26,162 bases of DNA from JAGOEX01 sp964630905. GTDB lineage: Bacteria; UBP6; UBA1177. Shown here one piece after another: positions 8,408-15,868 of this stretch. The notes below the pieces were generated by a model. That model did not search any database and had not been told where the DNA came from. It was given only the letters and a program-made list of their open reading frames with translations. Every line of letters begins with the position of its first letter. The stretch's first letter is position 1. Position numbers and translations under genes: made by a program. The stretch spans positions 1-26,162 of the forward strand of contig CAZVWR010000044.1 in the NCBI GenBank assembly GCA_964630905.1. The letters are read 5' to 3'.

Positions 8408-10186
8408 ATGAAGAAGTCATTGTTAATCTTTGTATTTGCAGCTCTTGCAATTGTCATTTCAGGATGTCTTGAAAAACGGACTGTGAAAGACAAGGAAACC
8501 TATGCCGATTCTGAGATCTATGATTCAGATTCAGAGATCGATGACGAGTCAACTGACGGAATTACAAACGAAAACGAACCTGTTGCAGACGATACACCAG
8601 AGATTCCTGATGACGAAGATGATGACGGGTGGGGCGGTGACGACGAAGACCCTGACGAAGATGGTCCAAAACCGGATGATGTTATCGTTGTTCCTGATGA
8701 AAATATCACTCCTGACGAAGATATCGTGACCGAATTTACAGGCTCACATTTTTCATACAACTTTGACGGATCAAAGACAACAGCCGATATGACAGCTCTT
8801 GACGGAACAAACACAATAATTTTCAAAAGAGCTTCACTCCCTGTCAATGATAGCGGAAAAACTCAATTCAGATTCGTAAATGACTTTGATGAGATCACAT
8901 TTTCTTTTTCAGATGAAGACTTGAACAGCAAGAAAAACATTGAACTTGACGGAACGGTCAATTCCGGGATATGGAAGATCAACGGTGAAATTTACGGTGT
9001 GTTTTCAGGAACAGTGGAAAAAGAGGCCTTCTCAAAATCAGGCAAGATATACGGCTCGGTTAAAATAACCGGAAATGATCTTCTTTTCTCAAAATACAAT
9101 GAAGATCCTGTTGATGACAGCGATTCAGAACTCCCTGATGATTCAGAAACACCGGATCTTTCTCCGGATGATTATTCCACTTTCTATTTCAAGCAGGAAG
9201 GTTCCAATTATGCAGGACATGTCCTTGCCGTTTCGGGAGATAATACCATAAAATTCAAAGCATCTTCCACGGCAAATATAAGCTTTACCGGCTGCCCGAA
9301 ATCTTACTGTTTTTCGGCATCTTTTTCCAGCAATTACGGCAGCATGAATTTTAGAGCCGCATTTGATGACAGCACATATCCTGCGACAGTTGATCTTGAA
9401 AAAGACGGTTATTCCTATCTCAGATGGATTGCAGAAAACTCTCAATACGGACATTTCCTCGGAATTATTAAAATACACCAGTATGAGGAAAGCGGATTTC
9501 CGAATTTCAGCATTGAACTTCTTGATTCAGATTCAAACGATATCTATTTCATTAAAGATGTTGAAAATGAAGACAGCGACGGTGACGGCGTTCCCAACTA
9601 CGACGACGGATGTCCGTTCGATCCTTTAAAAACTGTTCCCGGACTTTGCGGATGCGGAGAAACTGATACCGATTCTGATGGTGACGGAATTCCGGACTGT
9701 CTTGATAATTGCATTGACGATTTCAACCCCGGACAGGAGGATCTTGACTCCGACGGTGGCGGAGATGCCTGCGATCCTGATATTGACGGTGATGATGCTG
9801 TCAATATTTTTGACAATTGTCCGCTCATATACAATCCCGATCAAAAGGACATGAACAATAACGGTATCGGAGACGCATGCGACCCCGATATTGACGGCGA
9901 CGGTATTTTGAATGAAAACGATAACTGTCCTTCAAACAGCAACATTGAACAGCTTGATTCAGATACTGATGGAACCGGAGATGCCTGTGACAACTGCAAA
10001 AACGATCCTGAAAAAACTGTTCCTGGAGTTTGCGGCTGCGGAGCTCCTGACATTGATACTGACGGTGACGAAGTTCTTGATTGCAAAGACAACTGCCCGC
10101 TTGTTTATAATAAATCACAGCTCGATTCTGACGGAGACGAAACAGGTGATGCCTGTGATGAGAATCCTTACACCCCCGATTTTTAA
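8408..10186 (+). CDS. Acidic lipoprotein with two related beta domains and a C-terminal TSP3 repeat tail
   Basis: The protein has 592 residues from the ATG at 8408. GAGGTGG lies five bases upstream, so the in-frame GTG at 8399 is part of the ribosome-binding site rather than the start. The lipobox is VISGC with C20. A strongly acidic Asp/Glu/Pro linker fills 28-110. Two domains (about 112-230 and 257-385) share a pattern in which an aromatic-rich strand is followed by G-x-NTIxFK, suggesting internal duplication. From 388 to the end are TSP3 calcium-binding repeats (DSDGDGVPNYDD, DPDIDGDGILNENDNCP). Two copies of a D-P-x-KTVPG-x-CGCG insert occur, a motif seen in environmental TSP3 proteins. 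This is probably a calcium-stiffened surface protein. It is divergent from the amylase operon and separated from the VWA cluster by 192 bases, so it is likely its own transcript. Its function is unknown. Confidence 0.85.
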   Translation: MKKSLLIFVFAALAIVISGCLEKRTVKDKETYADSEIYDSDSEIDDESTDGITNENEPVADDTPEIPDDEDDDGWGGDDEDPDEDGPKPDDVIVVPDENITPDEDIVTEFTGSHFSYNFDGSKTTADMTALDGTNTIIFKRASLPVNDSGKTQFRFVNDFDEITFSFSDEDLNSKKNIELDGTVNSGIWKINGEIYGVFSGTVEKEAFSKSGKIYGSVKITGNDLLFSKYNEDPVDDSDSELPDDSETPDLSPDDYSTFYFKQEGSNYAGHVLAVSGDNTIKFKASSTANISFTGCPKSYCFSASFSSNYGSMNFRAAFDDSTYPATVDLEKDGYSYLRWIAENSQYGHFLGIIKIHQYEESGFPNFSIELLDSDSNDIYFIKDVENEDSDGDGVPNYDDGCPFDPLKTVPGLCGCGETDTDSDGDGIPDCLDNCIDDFNPGQEDLDSDGGGDACDPDIDGDDAVNIFDNCPLIYNPDQKDMNNNGIGDACDPDIDGDGILNENDNCPSNSNIEQLDSDTDGTGDACDNCKNDPEKTVPGVCGCGAPDIDTDGDEVLDCKDNCPLVYNKSQLDSDGDETGDACDENPYTPDF

Positions 10187-10304
10187 TTATTAGAAGCTAC
10201 TGAAATCATTAAAACCTTGTCTGTTAGTATTCCGCACTAATAATAAAACCCTGAATTTTTTCAATAATTTTAAACTTTTCTCTTCATTTTCGCATATATT
10301 TTTA

Positions 10305-10310
10305 TATAAT
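10305..10310 (+). promoter_or_regulatory. Possible -10 box for the VWA lipoprotein cluster
   Basis: A perfect TATAAT lies 69 bases before the first VWA gene start, in the 192-base gap after the TSP3 gene. No good -35 box is found at 16-18 bases, the nearest being TTCATT, so the call is weak. Nothing else was recognised in this A+T-rich gap; a 5-bp inverted repeat near 10224-10240 lacks a T-run and is not a convincing terminator. Confidence 0.3.
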
Positions 10311-10378
10311 CAGAAAAGTTGATGTTGTGTGACACTAAAATTTAGTTGTATTTGTTGGAATAAACCACGGAGGAAAAA

Positions 10379-12187
10379 ATGAAGTCAATTTTATTTAAAC
10401 TGTTACTTATGATGGCACTTGTTTTTGCTGTTTCATGCGGACCTGATGATGAAGAAAACAATCAGGGAGACACTGGAAACACAGGAAACAGCGGAGATAC
10501 AGGAAATTCAGGAAATTCAGGTGATTCAGGTGATTCAGGTAATACAGGGAATACAGGCGACACGGGAAATTCCGGAAACACTGGCAATACCGGTGATTCA
10601 GGTAACACCGGTGGAGAAGAAGAAGAGACCTGCGGACCGGGACTGCTGAAAACCGAATGGGAGACAGAAACATGGAAAAAAGGTGATGACGACAGCGACG
10701 GCATACCCAATTCAGCAGAGTGTTCCGATTGTCCCTGCAATGATACCGATGGTGACGGAATGCCTGATTACATGGACAATGATAGTGACGGCGATGGATA
10801 CAGTGACAACGAGGAATGCCCTTCTCAACCATGCAAAAATTCTGACAAAGACGATGTTCCTGACTATATTGACAAGGATAGCGACAACGACGGACTGAGC
10901 GACAAAAAAGAAAAAGAAGGGGGAACAGATCCGTATAACAAGGACTCCGACGGTGACGGAAGTGATGACCTTGCGGAAATTGCATACGGTTCAGATCCTC
11001 TCAATGACGGAGATTCAATTCCTGCAGGCATTTTCTATGTCGTTCTTCCTTATAACGCACCGGAAGATGTTACAAGAACACTCACTTTTTCTACAAAGAT
11101 CGAAGCAATTGATGTGCTTATAGTTTTTGACAGAAGCGCTTCCATGAGCAATGAAGTAAGCAACCTTCGCAGTGAAATAAAAACACAGATCATTGATGCA
11201 ATAGCCGCAAAGTTCACATCTCCCGGTTTTGCGGCATACGGACTTGCAAGCTTCGGATACAATTCTCTTTATGTCATGAATCAGACAATGACTCTTTCAA
11301 CGGATGAAATTAAATCCGCTGTTGATTCCCTTAACGCAAAGGAAGATAACGAAACAACAACAGAGGCCCTTTATCAGGCGGCGACCGGCGAAGGAATTAT
11401 GGGACATTATTATACCAAATTGGGAGCTCAGCAATTGTTCCCGGTTGATGCGAATGTTCCGAAACAGGACTGTAACGGAAAACTCGGCAGTGTCGGGGGA
11501 GCCTGTTTCAGGAAAAAGACCATGCCTATATTTATTGTAATAACGGATGAAGCGTTTACGACCTGTTATCTTATCAATGAAGCTCCTGCTGGTCAATCAT
11601 GCATCTGGAGCTGGGCGAATCCGGAACCGCATAATCCTGAAGAGGCTATCGCAGCTATGAACGGCATAGGCGCTAAATTTATCGGTATTGATTCCGGTTT
11701 TGATGATAATGGAAACCCCGATGATCAAGCAAAGAATGATTTCAACCTTTATGCACAGAGCACCTACTCTCTTGATAAAGACGGGAACCCTTTCCTGTAT
11801 CATACTGATAGCGATAACGGAACAGGAATAGGGGGCAAAATAGCAGACGCGGTAATTTCCCTTACAACCTGGATAGATATGGATGTTACAACAGGCAAAA
11901 TGAGTGATGATAATTGTTACGGTGCAAGTGCTGCCGATTTTATCAAATCATCTAAAACCATCACTGCTGATCCTGTAAACGGTGTTGATCATTGGGATGA
12001 CAAAACTTTCTACTCAGTAACGCAGGGAACAGATGTAACTTTTGATGTGAGATTCTATAACGACTTCTGCATCAATAACAATGATAACTACATGGAATTC
12101 AAAGCTCAGGTGACTGTTCTTGGAAACGGAAGTTATCTTTCAAGCAGACTTGTGACGGTAATCGTTCCGGAAAGTGCACCAAAATAG
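10379..12187 (+). CDS. VWA-domain lipoprotein, tandem copy 1
   Basis: This protein has 602 residues; the ATG follows GGAGG. The layout is lipobox FAVSC (C20), 16 Gly-triplets (30-77), an acidic TSP3 stalk (about 100-212) rich in DSDGDG units, and then the VWA domain starting near 240. The metal site is D251-R-S-A-S255, which keeps DxSxS although the Gly of the usual DxSGS is replaced by Ala. ITDE near 390 would supply the later metal-site Asp. A conserved tail (about 490-602) runs from WIDMDVTTGKMSD to VTVIVPE. The VWA domain contains extra Cys residues that may form disulfides outside the cytoplasm. VWA domains with a metal site bind protein ligands, so an adhesin or receptor role is inferred. 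It is the first of four paralogs, with 14 bases to the next. The stalk and tail resemble copy 3, and the VWA core resembles copy 2. Confidence 0.87.
   Translation: MKSILFKLLLMMALVFAVSCGPDDEENNQGDTGNTGNSGDTGNSGNSGDSGDSGNTGNTGDTGNSGNTGNTGDSGNTGGEEEETCGPGLLKTEWETETWKKGDDDSDGIPNSAECSDCPCNDTDGDGMPDYMDNDSDGDGYSDNEECPSQPCKNSDKDDVPDYIDKDSDNDGLSDKKEKEGGTDPYNKDSDGDGSDDLAEIAYGSDPLNDGDSIPAGIFYVVLPYNAPEDVTRTLTFSTKIEAIDVLIVFDRSASMSNEVSNLRSEIKTQIIDAIAAKFTSPGFAAYGLASFGYNSLYVMNQTMTLSTDEIKSAVDSLNAKEDNETTTEALYQAATGEGIMGHYYTKLGAQQLFPVDANVPKQDCNGKLGSVGGACFRKKTMPIFIVITDEAFTTCYLINEAPAGQSCIWSWANPEPHNPEEAIAAMNGIGAKFIGIDSGFDDNGNPDDQAKNDFNLYAQSTYSLDKDGNPFLYHTDSDNGTGIGGKIADAVISLTTWIDMDVTTGKMSDDNCYGASAADFIKSSKTITADPVNGVDHWDDKTFYSVTQGTDVTFDVRFYNDFCINNNDNYMEFKAQVTVLGNGSYLSSRLVTVIVPESAPK
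10466..10609 (+). repeat. Gly-[Asn/Asp]-[Ser/Thr] triplet array, 16 units
   Basis: Residues 30-77 of VWA copy 1 form 16 perfect triplets directly after the lipid anchor. Gly is encoded by GGA, GGT, GGC and GGG, so the repeat is conserved at protein level rather than as a fresh DNA expansion. Confidence 0.95.
11926..12000 (+). repeat. 75-bp identical block shared with 15532-15606
   Basis: These 75 bases, in the tail domain of VWA copy 1, recur without mismatch in copy 3. They begin AAGTGCTGCCGATTTTATCA and end TTGATCATTGGGATGA. The flanks diverge at synonymous positions. Copies 2 and 4 encode similar peptides here with different codons. Confidence 0.95.
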
Positions 12188-12201
12188 TGTTGGAGTAAAA
12201 A

Positions 12202-13917
12202 ATGAAAAAAATCATTATCACCTTTCTTGTTCTTCTAGTTGTATCTTTATCAGGATGTTCTGTTAAAGATGATCCGGGAGAAACAAATGACAACGGAAAT
12301 TCCGGCAATTCAGGGGATTCCGGAGACTCAGGCAATACCGGCAATACCGGTGATACAGGTGACACAGCTCTTGAATGTGGTTGCGGAGATCCTGACGATG
12401 ATCCTGACGGAGACGGGATTCCAAACAAGGTAGAAGGATGTAACGATTCCGATGGCGACGGGCTTCCGGATTGCCTTGACCTCGATTCTGACGGTGACGG
12501 ATACAGCGATGCAGAGGAATGTCCATCACAACCTTGCAAAAATTCTGATAAAGACGATGTTCCTGACTATCTTGACAGGGATAGTGATAATGACGGATTG
12601 AGTGATAAAAAAGAAAAAGAAATGGGGACCAACCCCTACGACAAGGACTCCGATGGTGACGGAAGCGATGACCTCGCCGAGATCGCATACGGATCAGATC
12701 CGCTAAAAGACACAGACACCATTCCTCCGGGAATTTTTTATGTCGTTCTTCCTTACAATGCACCGGAAGATGTTACAAGAACCCTTACTTTTTCAACAAA
12801 GATAGAAGCTATTGATATTGCAATAATGTTTGACACATCGGGTTCGATGAGCGACGAATTCAACAATTTGAAAAAAGAGATAAAAACAAAGATCGTTGAT
12901 AAGATCAATGCCGCTTTCACAAGTCCCGGTTTCACAGCTTACGGCTTCAACACCGTACCATGGAATCTGCGAACTGTTGTAACCGATGATATTGAATTAG
13001 TAAAATCAAAAGTTGATGAAACAGAGTGTGACGGGAGCGGAAATGAAATTCAGGTGCAGACCATTCATCAGGCGGCTACCGGTGAAGGATTCAGCAGTAT
13101 TTTAAGGACTTGTCTTAACGGAACTTGTGGAAAAATATTCAACGTAAATGTTCCCGATGAAATAATAAACTGGCCTGAAGCTGACTGCACAGGTCAACTC
13201 GGAAGTGTCGGAGGGATCTGTTCTAGAAAAGAATCCATGCCTATTTATATTATGATCACCGATGAATCTCTTCAGACATGTCCTCCCGAGCAGTTCCTTC
13301 AGAAGTGGGATGACTGTGCATGGGCAATCGGTCAACCTGAAGGAGTACCTATCGAAGAAGCAATAGCCGCTATGAACGGGATCGGAGCAAAATTTATCGG
13401 GATCAATTCTGAATTTGACTGCAATGATCAGGGAACAAGCTGTAGTGAAGGAGATGCTCCGAACGAAGGTTTTGAGATGATAGCCCAGCTTACAGGATCA
13501 CTTGACTCAAAGGGGAAATCATTCAACACACACACAAAAAATGCTGATGGAAGCGGAATGAGCGATCAGATAGCCGAAGCAGTAATATCACTTACAACAT
13601 GGATAGATATGGATGTTACAACAGGAAAGATGAGTGATGAAAACTGTAACGGAACATCTGCCGCTGATTTCGTAAAATCTTCAAAAACGATAAAAGCAGA
13701 TCCTCCTGAAGGGGTAACAAGTCAGGATGAAACAACTTTTTATTCTGTAACTCAGGGAACTGATGTAACTTTTGATGTAAGATTCTATAATGATTTCTGC
13801 ATCAATAATTTTGATAATTTTCTGAAATTCAAGGCACAGGTAACAGTTCTTGGCAACAATAGTTATCTTTCAAGCAGACTTGTGACAGTTATTGTACCTG
13901 AAGGAATGAGCAAGTAA
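12202..13917 (+). CDS. VWA-domain lipoprotein, tandem copy 2
   Basis: This 571-residue paralog has lipobox LSGC (C19) and only eight Gly-triplets (32-55). Its TSP3 stalk (about 60-170) opens with a Cys-containing ECGCGDPDDD segment and an EGCNDSDGDG unit, as in copy 4. The VWA metal site is D211-T-S-G-S215, the canonical DxSGS. Like copy 1 it has an FTSPGF-x-AYG segment after the first helix, so the VWA core groups with copy 1. The tail carries the family signature WIDMDVTTGKMSD and the NDFC cysteine. GGAG lies 7-8 bases before the ATG, which is 14 bases after the copy 1 stop, so the two are probably co-transcribed. It is predicted to sit on the cell surface and bind an unknown ligand through the metal site. 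Confidence 0.87.
   Translation: MKKIIITFLVLLVVSLSGCSVKDDPGETNDNGNSGNSGDSGDSGNTGNTGDTGDTALECGCGDPDDDPDGDGIPNKVEGCNDSDGDGLPDCLDLDSDGDGYSDAEECPSQPCKNSDKDDVPDYLDRDSDNDGLSDKKEKEMGTNPYDKDSDGDGSDDLAEIAYGSDPLKDTDTIPPGIFYVVLPYNAPEDVTRTLTFSTKIEAIDIAIMFDTSGSMSDEFNNLKKEIKTKIVDKINAAFTSPGFTAYGFNTVPWNLRTVVTDDIELVKSKVDETECDGSGNEIQVQTIHQAATGEGFSSILRTCLNGTCGKIFNVNVPDEIINWPEADCTGQLGSVGGICSRKESMPIYIMITDESLQTCPPEQFLQKWDDCAWAIGQPEGVPIEEAIAAMNGIGAKFIGINSEFDCNDQGTSCSEGDAPNEGFEMIAQLTGSLDSKGKSFNTHTKNADGSGMSDQIAEAVISLTTWIDMDVTTGKMSDENCNGTSAADFVKSSKTIKADPPEGVTSQDETTFYSVTQGTDVTFDVRFYNDFCINNFDNFLKFKAQVTVLGNNSYLSSRLVTVIVPEGMSK
12295..12366 (+). repeat. Gly-[Asn/Asp]-[Ser/Thr] triplet array, 8 units
   Basis: Residues 32-55 of VWA copy 2 are eight triplets, the shortest linker among the four VWA paralogs. 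The copies therefore differ in how far the stalk is held from the membrane. Confidence 0.95.
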
Positions 13918-13936
13918 TAATTTAAGGAGAAGTTCC

Positions 13937-15793
13937 ATGAAAAGATCTATTGCTTTTCTTATAATTTTATTTTTTGTGTCAATTATTTCAACATGCGGAC
14001 CCAAAGATGATGAAAATGATCTTGGCGACTCAGGAGACAGCGGTAATTCCGGAGATTCCGGAGATTCCGGTGATTCTGGAAATTCCGGTGATTCAGGAAA
14101 TACTGGAAATTCAGGGAACTCGGGCAATACAGGTGATACAGGCAACACAGGCGACAGCGGCAACACAGGTGATTCCGGTGAAGAAGTGTGCGGTCCGGGA
14201 CTGCTGAAAACCGAATGGGAGACAGAAACCTGGAAAAAGGGTGATGAGGACGGTGACGGAATTCTAAACAGTTCAGAATGTTCAGAATGTCCCTGCGTAG
14301 ATACTGACGGGGACGGAATGCCTGACTACATTGATAACGATAGCGACGGTGACGGATACAGCGATGCTGAGGAGTGTCCAGCTCAACCATGCAAAAATTC
14401 TGATAAAGATGATGTTCCTGATTATATTGACAGGGACAGCGACAACGACGGACTGAGCGATAAGAAAGAAAAAGAAAAAGGAACTGATCCTTACAACAAG
14501 GATACTGATGGTGATGGAAGTGATGATCTTGCTGAAATTGCATATGGTTCTGATCCGCTCAAAGACACAGACACCATTCCTCCGGGTACCTTTTATGTCG
14601 TTCTTCCATATAAAGCACCTGAAGATGTTACAAGAACGCTTACCTTTTCAACCAAAATCGAAGCTATTGATGTTCTTATTATGCTTGACATATCAGGATC
14701 AATGAATGATGAGATCTCAGAAGTATCAAACGGTATAAAGACCCAGATAATTGATAGAATAGTAACCGAATTTCCCCAGGAAAATTATGCCGCTTTCGGT
14801 ATCGGACACATTAGCTGGTCAGGTACAAGCAGATACATGAGACAGAAAATAACTTTTGATACCGATGCTGTTAAAAATGCTGTCGATCTGGGAAGTGATG
14901 AGCAGGGAATGGGTGTCGGTGCAAACGAGTTGCATTCTGAAGCCCTTTATCATGCAGCAATTGGAGAAGAATTTATCGGGAAAGCTCTTTTCTGTTTAGG
15001 CAACAACTGCCAGCAGCAGTATATTCCTCCGGCAGAGATAAATATTCCTAAATCTGACTGCTCAAATAATATTGGCAATATTGGCGGCGCGTGTTTCAGG
15101 AAAAAATCTATGCCTATCTTTATTCTTGTAACTGATGAGGAACACGAGGACTGTGATCCAGACGGAATAAGAGTACAAGCCGAATGTATTTGGGACAAAT
15201 CCTTCCCCGTCCAGATGAATGGACATACTTTTGAAGAAGCCGCGACCGTAATGTCTGCGATCGGGGGAAAATTTATAGGGATAAATACATGGCATGAAAA
15301 AGACGCTGACGGAGAAAATAATCCAGGAACTAATCCTCAAAAAGACATGGAATTTCTTGCTCAGAAAACCGCATCTCTTGATGGAGATGGAAATCCTTTT
15401 ATATATCATACTTCTACTCCGACAGGTGAAGGGATGCCGGAACAGATCGGGCAGGCAATTATCAACCTCACATCCTGGATAGACATGGATGTCACAACAG
15501 GAAAAATGAGTGATGTAGACTGTAACGGTCAAAGTGCTGCCGATTTTATCAAATCATCTAAAACCATCACTGCTGATCCTGTAAACGGTGTTGATCATTG
15601 GGATGAAACAACATTTTATTCTGTAACTCAGGGAACAGATGTCACTTTTGATGTGAGATTCTACAACGACTTCTGTATCAACAACAATGATACCTTTATG
15701 AAGTTGAACGCTCAGGTGACAGTTCTTGGAAACGGAAGTTATCTTTCAAGCAGACTTGTGACAGTTATCGTTCCGGAAGGTGATTCCAAATAA
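13937..15793 (+). CDS. VWA-domain lipoprotein, tandem copy 3
   Basis: This 618-residue protein is the longest of the four. It has lipobox ISTC (C20), 17 Gly-triplets (30-80), and a TSP3 stalk opening with CGPGLLKTEWETETWKKGD, the same 19 residues as in copy 1. The VWA metal site is D251-I-S-G-S255. The VWA core instead resembles copy 4, sharing an MRQK segment, an ELHS unit, INTWH and a KDME unit. The tail contains the 75-bp block identical to copy 1. AAGGAG precedes the ATG by eight bases, and the start is 19 bases after the copy 2 stop. Two Cys in VWA inserts (CLGNNC) may form a disulfide. A surface ligand-binding protein is inferred, with its sequence assembled from two paralog lineages. 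Confidence 0.87.
   Translation: MKRSIAFLIILFFVSIISTCGPKDDENDLGDSGDSGNSGDSGDSGDSGNSGDSGNTGNSGNSGNTGDTGNTGDSGNTGDSGEEVCGPGLLKTEWETETWKKGDEDGDGILNSSECSECPCVDTDGDGMPDYIDNDSDGDGYSDAEECPAQPCKNSDKDDVPDYIDRDSDNDGLSDKKEKEKGTDPYNKDTDGDGSDDLAEIAYGSDPLKDTDTIPPGTFYVVLPYKAPEDVTRTLTFSTKIEAIDVLIMLDISGSMNDEISEVSNGIKTQIIDRIVTEFPQENYAAFGIGHISWSGTSRYMRQKITFDTDAVKNAVDLGSDEQGMGVGANELHSEALYHAAIGEEFIGKALFCLGNNCQQQYIPPAEINIPKSDCSNNIGNIGGACFRKKSMPIFILVTDEEHEDCDPDGIRVQAECIWDKSFPVQMNGHTFEEAATVMSAIGGKFIGINTWHEKDADGENNPGTNPQKDMEFLAQKTASLDGDGNPFIYHTSTPTGEGMPEQIGQAIINLTSWIDMDVTTGKMSDVDCNGQSAADFIKSSKTITADPVNGVDHWDETTFYSVTQGTDVTFDVRFYNDFCINNNDTFMKLNAQVTVLGNGSYLSSRLVTVIVPEGDSK
14024..14176 (+). repeat. Gly-[Asn/Asp]-[Ser/Thr] triplet array, 17 units
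   Basis: Residues 30-80 of VWA copy 3 are 17 perfect triplets, mostly GDS in the first half and mixed with GNT in the second. The array ends at GEEVCG, where the stalk begins. Confidence 0.95.
15532..15606 (+). repeat. 75-bp identical block shared with 11926-12000
   Basis: This is the second copy of the perfect block, in the tail of VWA copy 3. Immediately upstream and downstream the two genes differ, including at third codon positions, which sharply defines the block's edges. Confidence 0.95.
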
Positions 15794-15868
15794 TCTTTAC
15801 TTTGAACATTTTCAGATTAGGATTTAGAGGTGTGTTGTGGTTTTTTATTATACTTTTTGAGGTAAAAA

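Noticed and set aside
10224..10240. TTAGT/ACTAA inverted repeat after the TSP3 gene as a terminator
   Set aside because: The stem is only five A+T-rich pairs and no T-run follows.
10466..10609. Gly-triplets as true collagen-like domain
   Set aside because: There is no Pro or Lys/Glu pattern to support a triple helix; only Asn/Asp and Ser/Thr fill the two positions.
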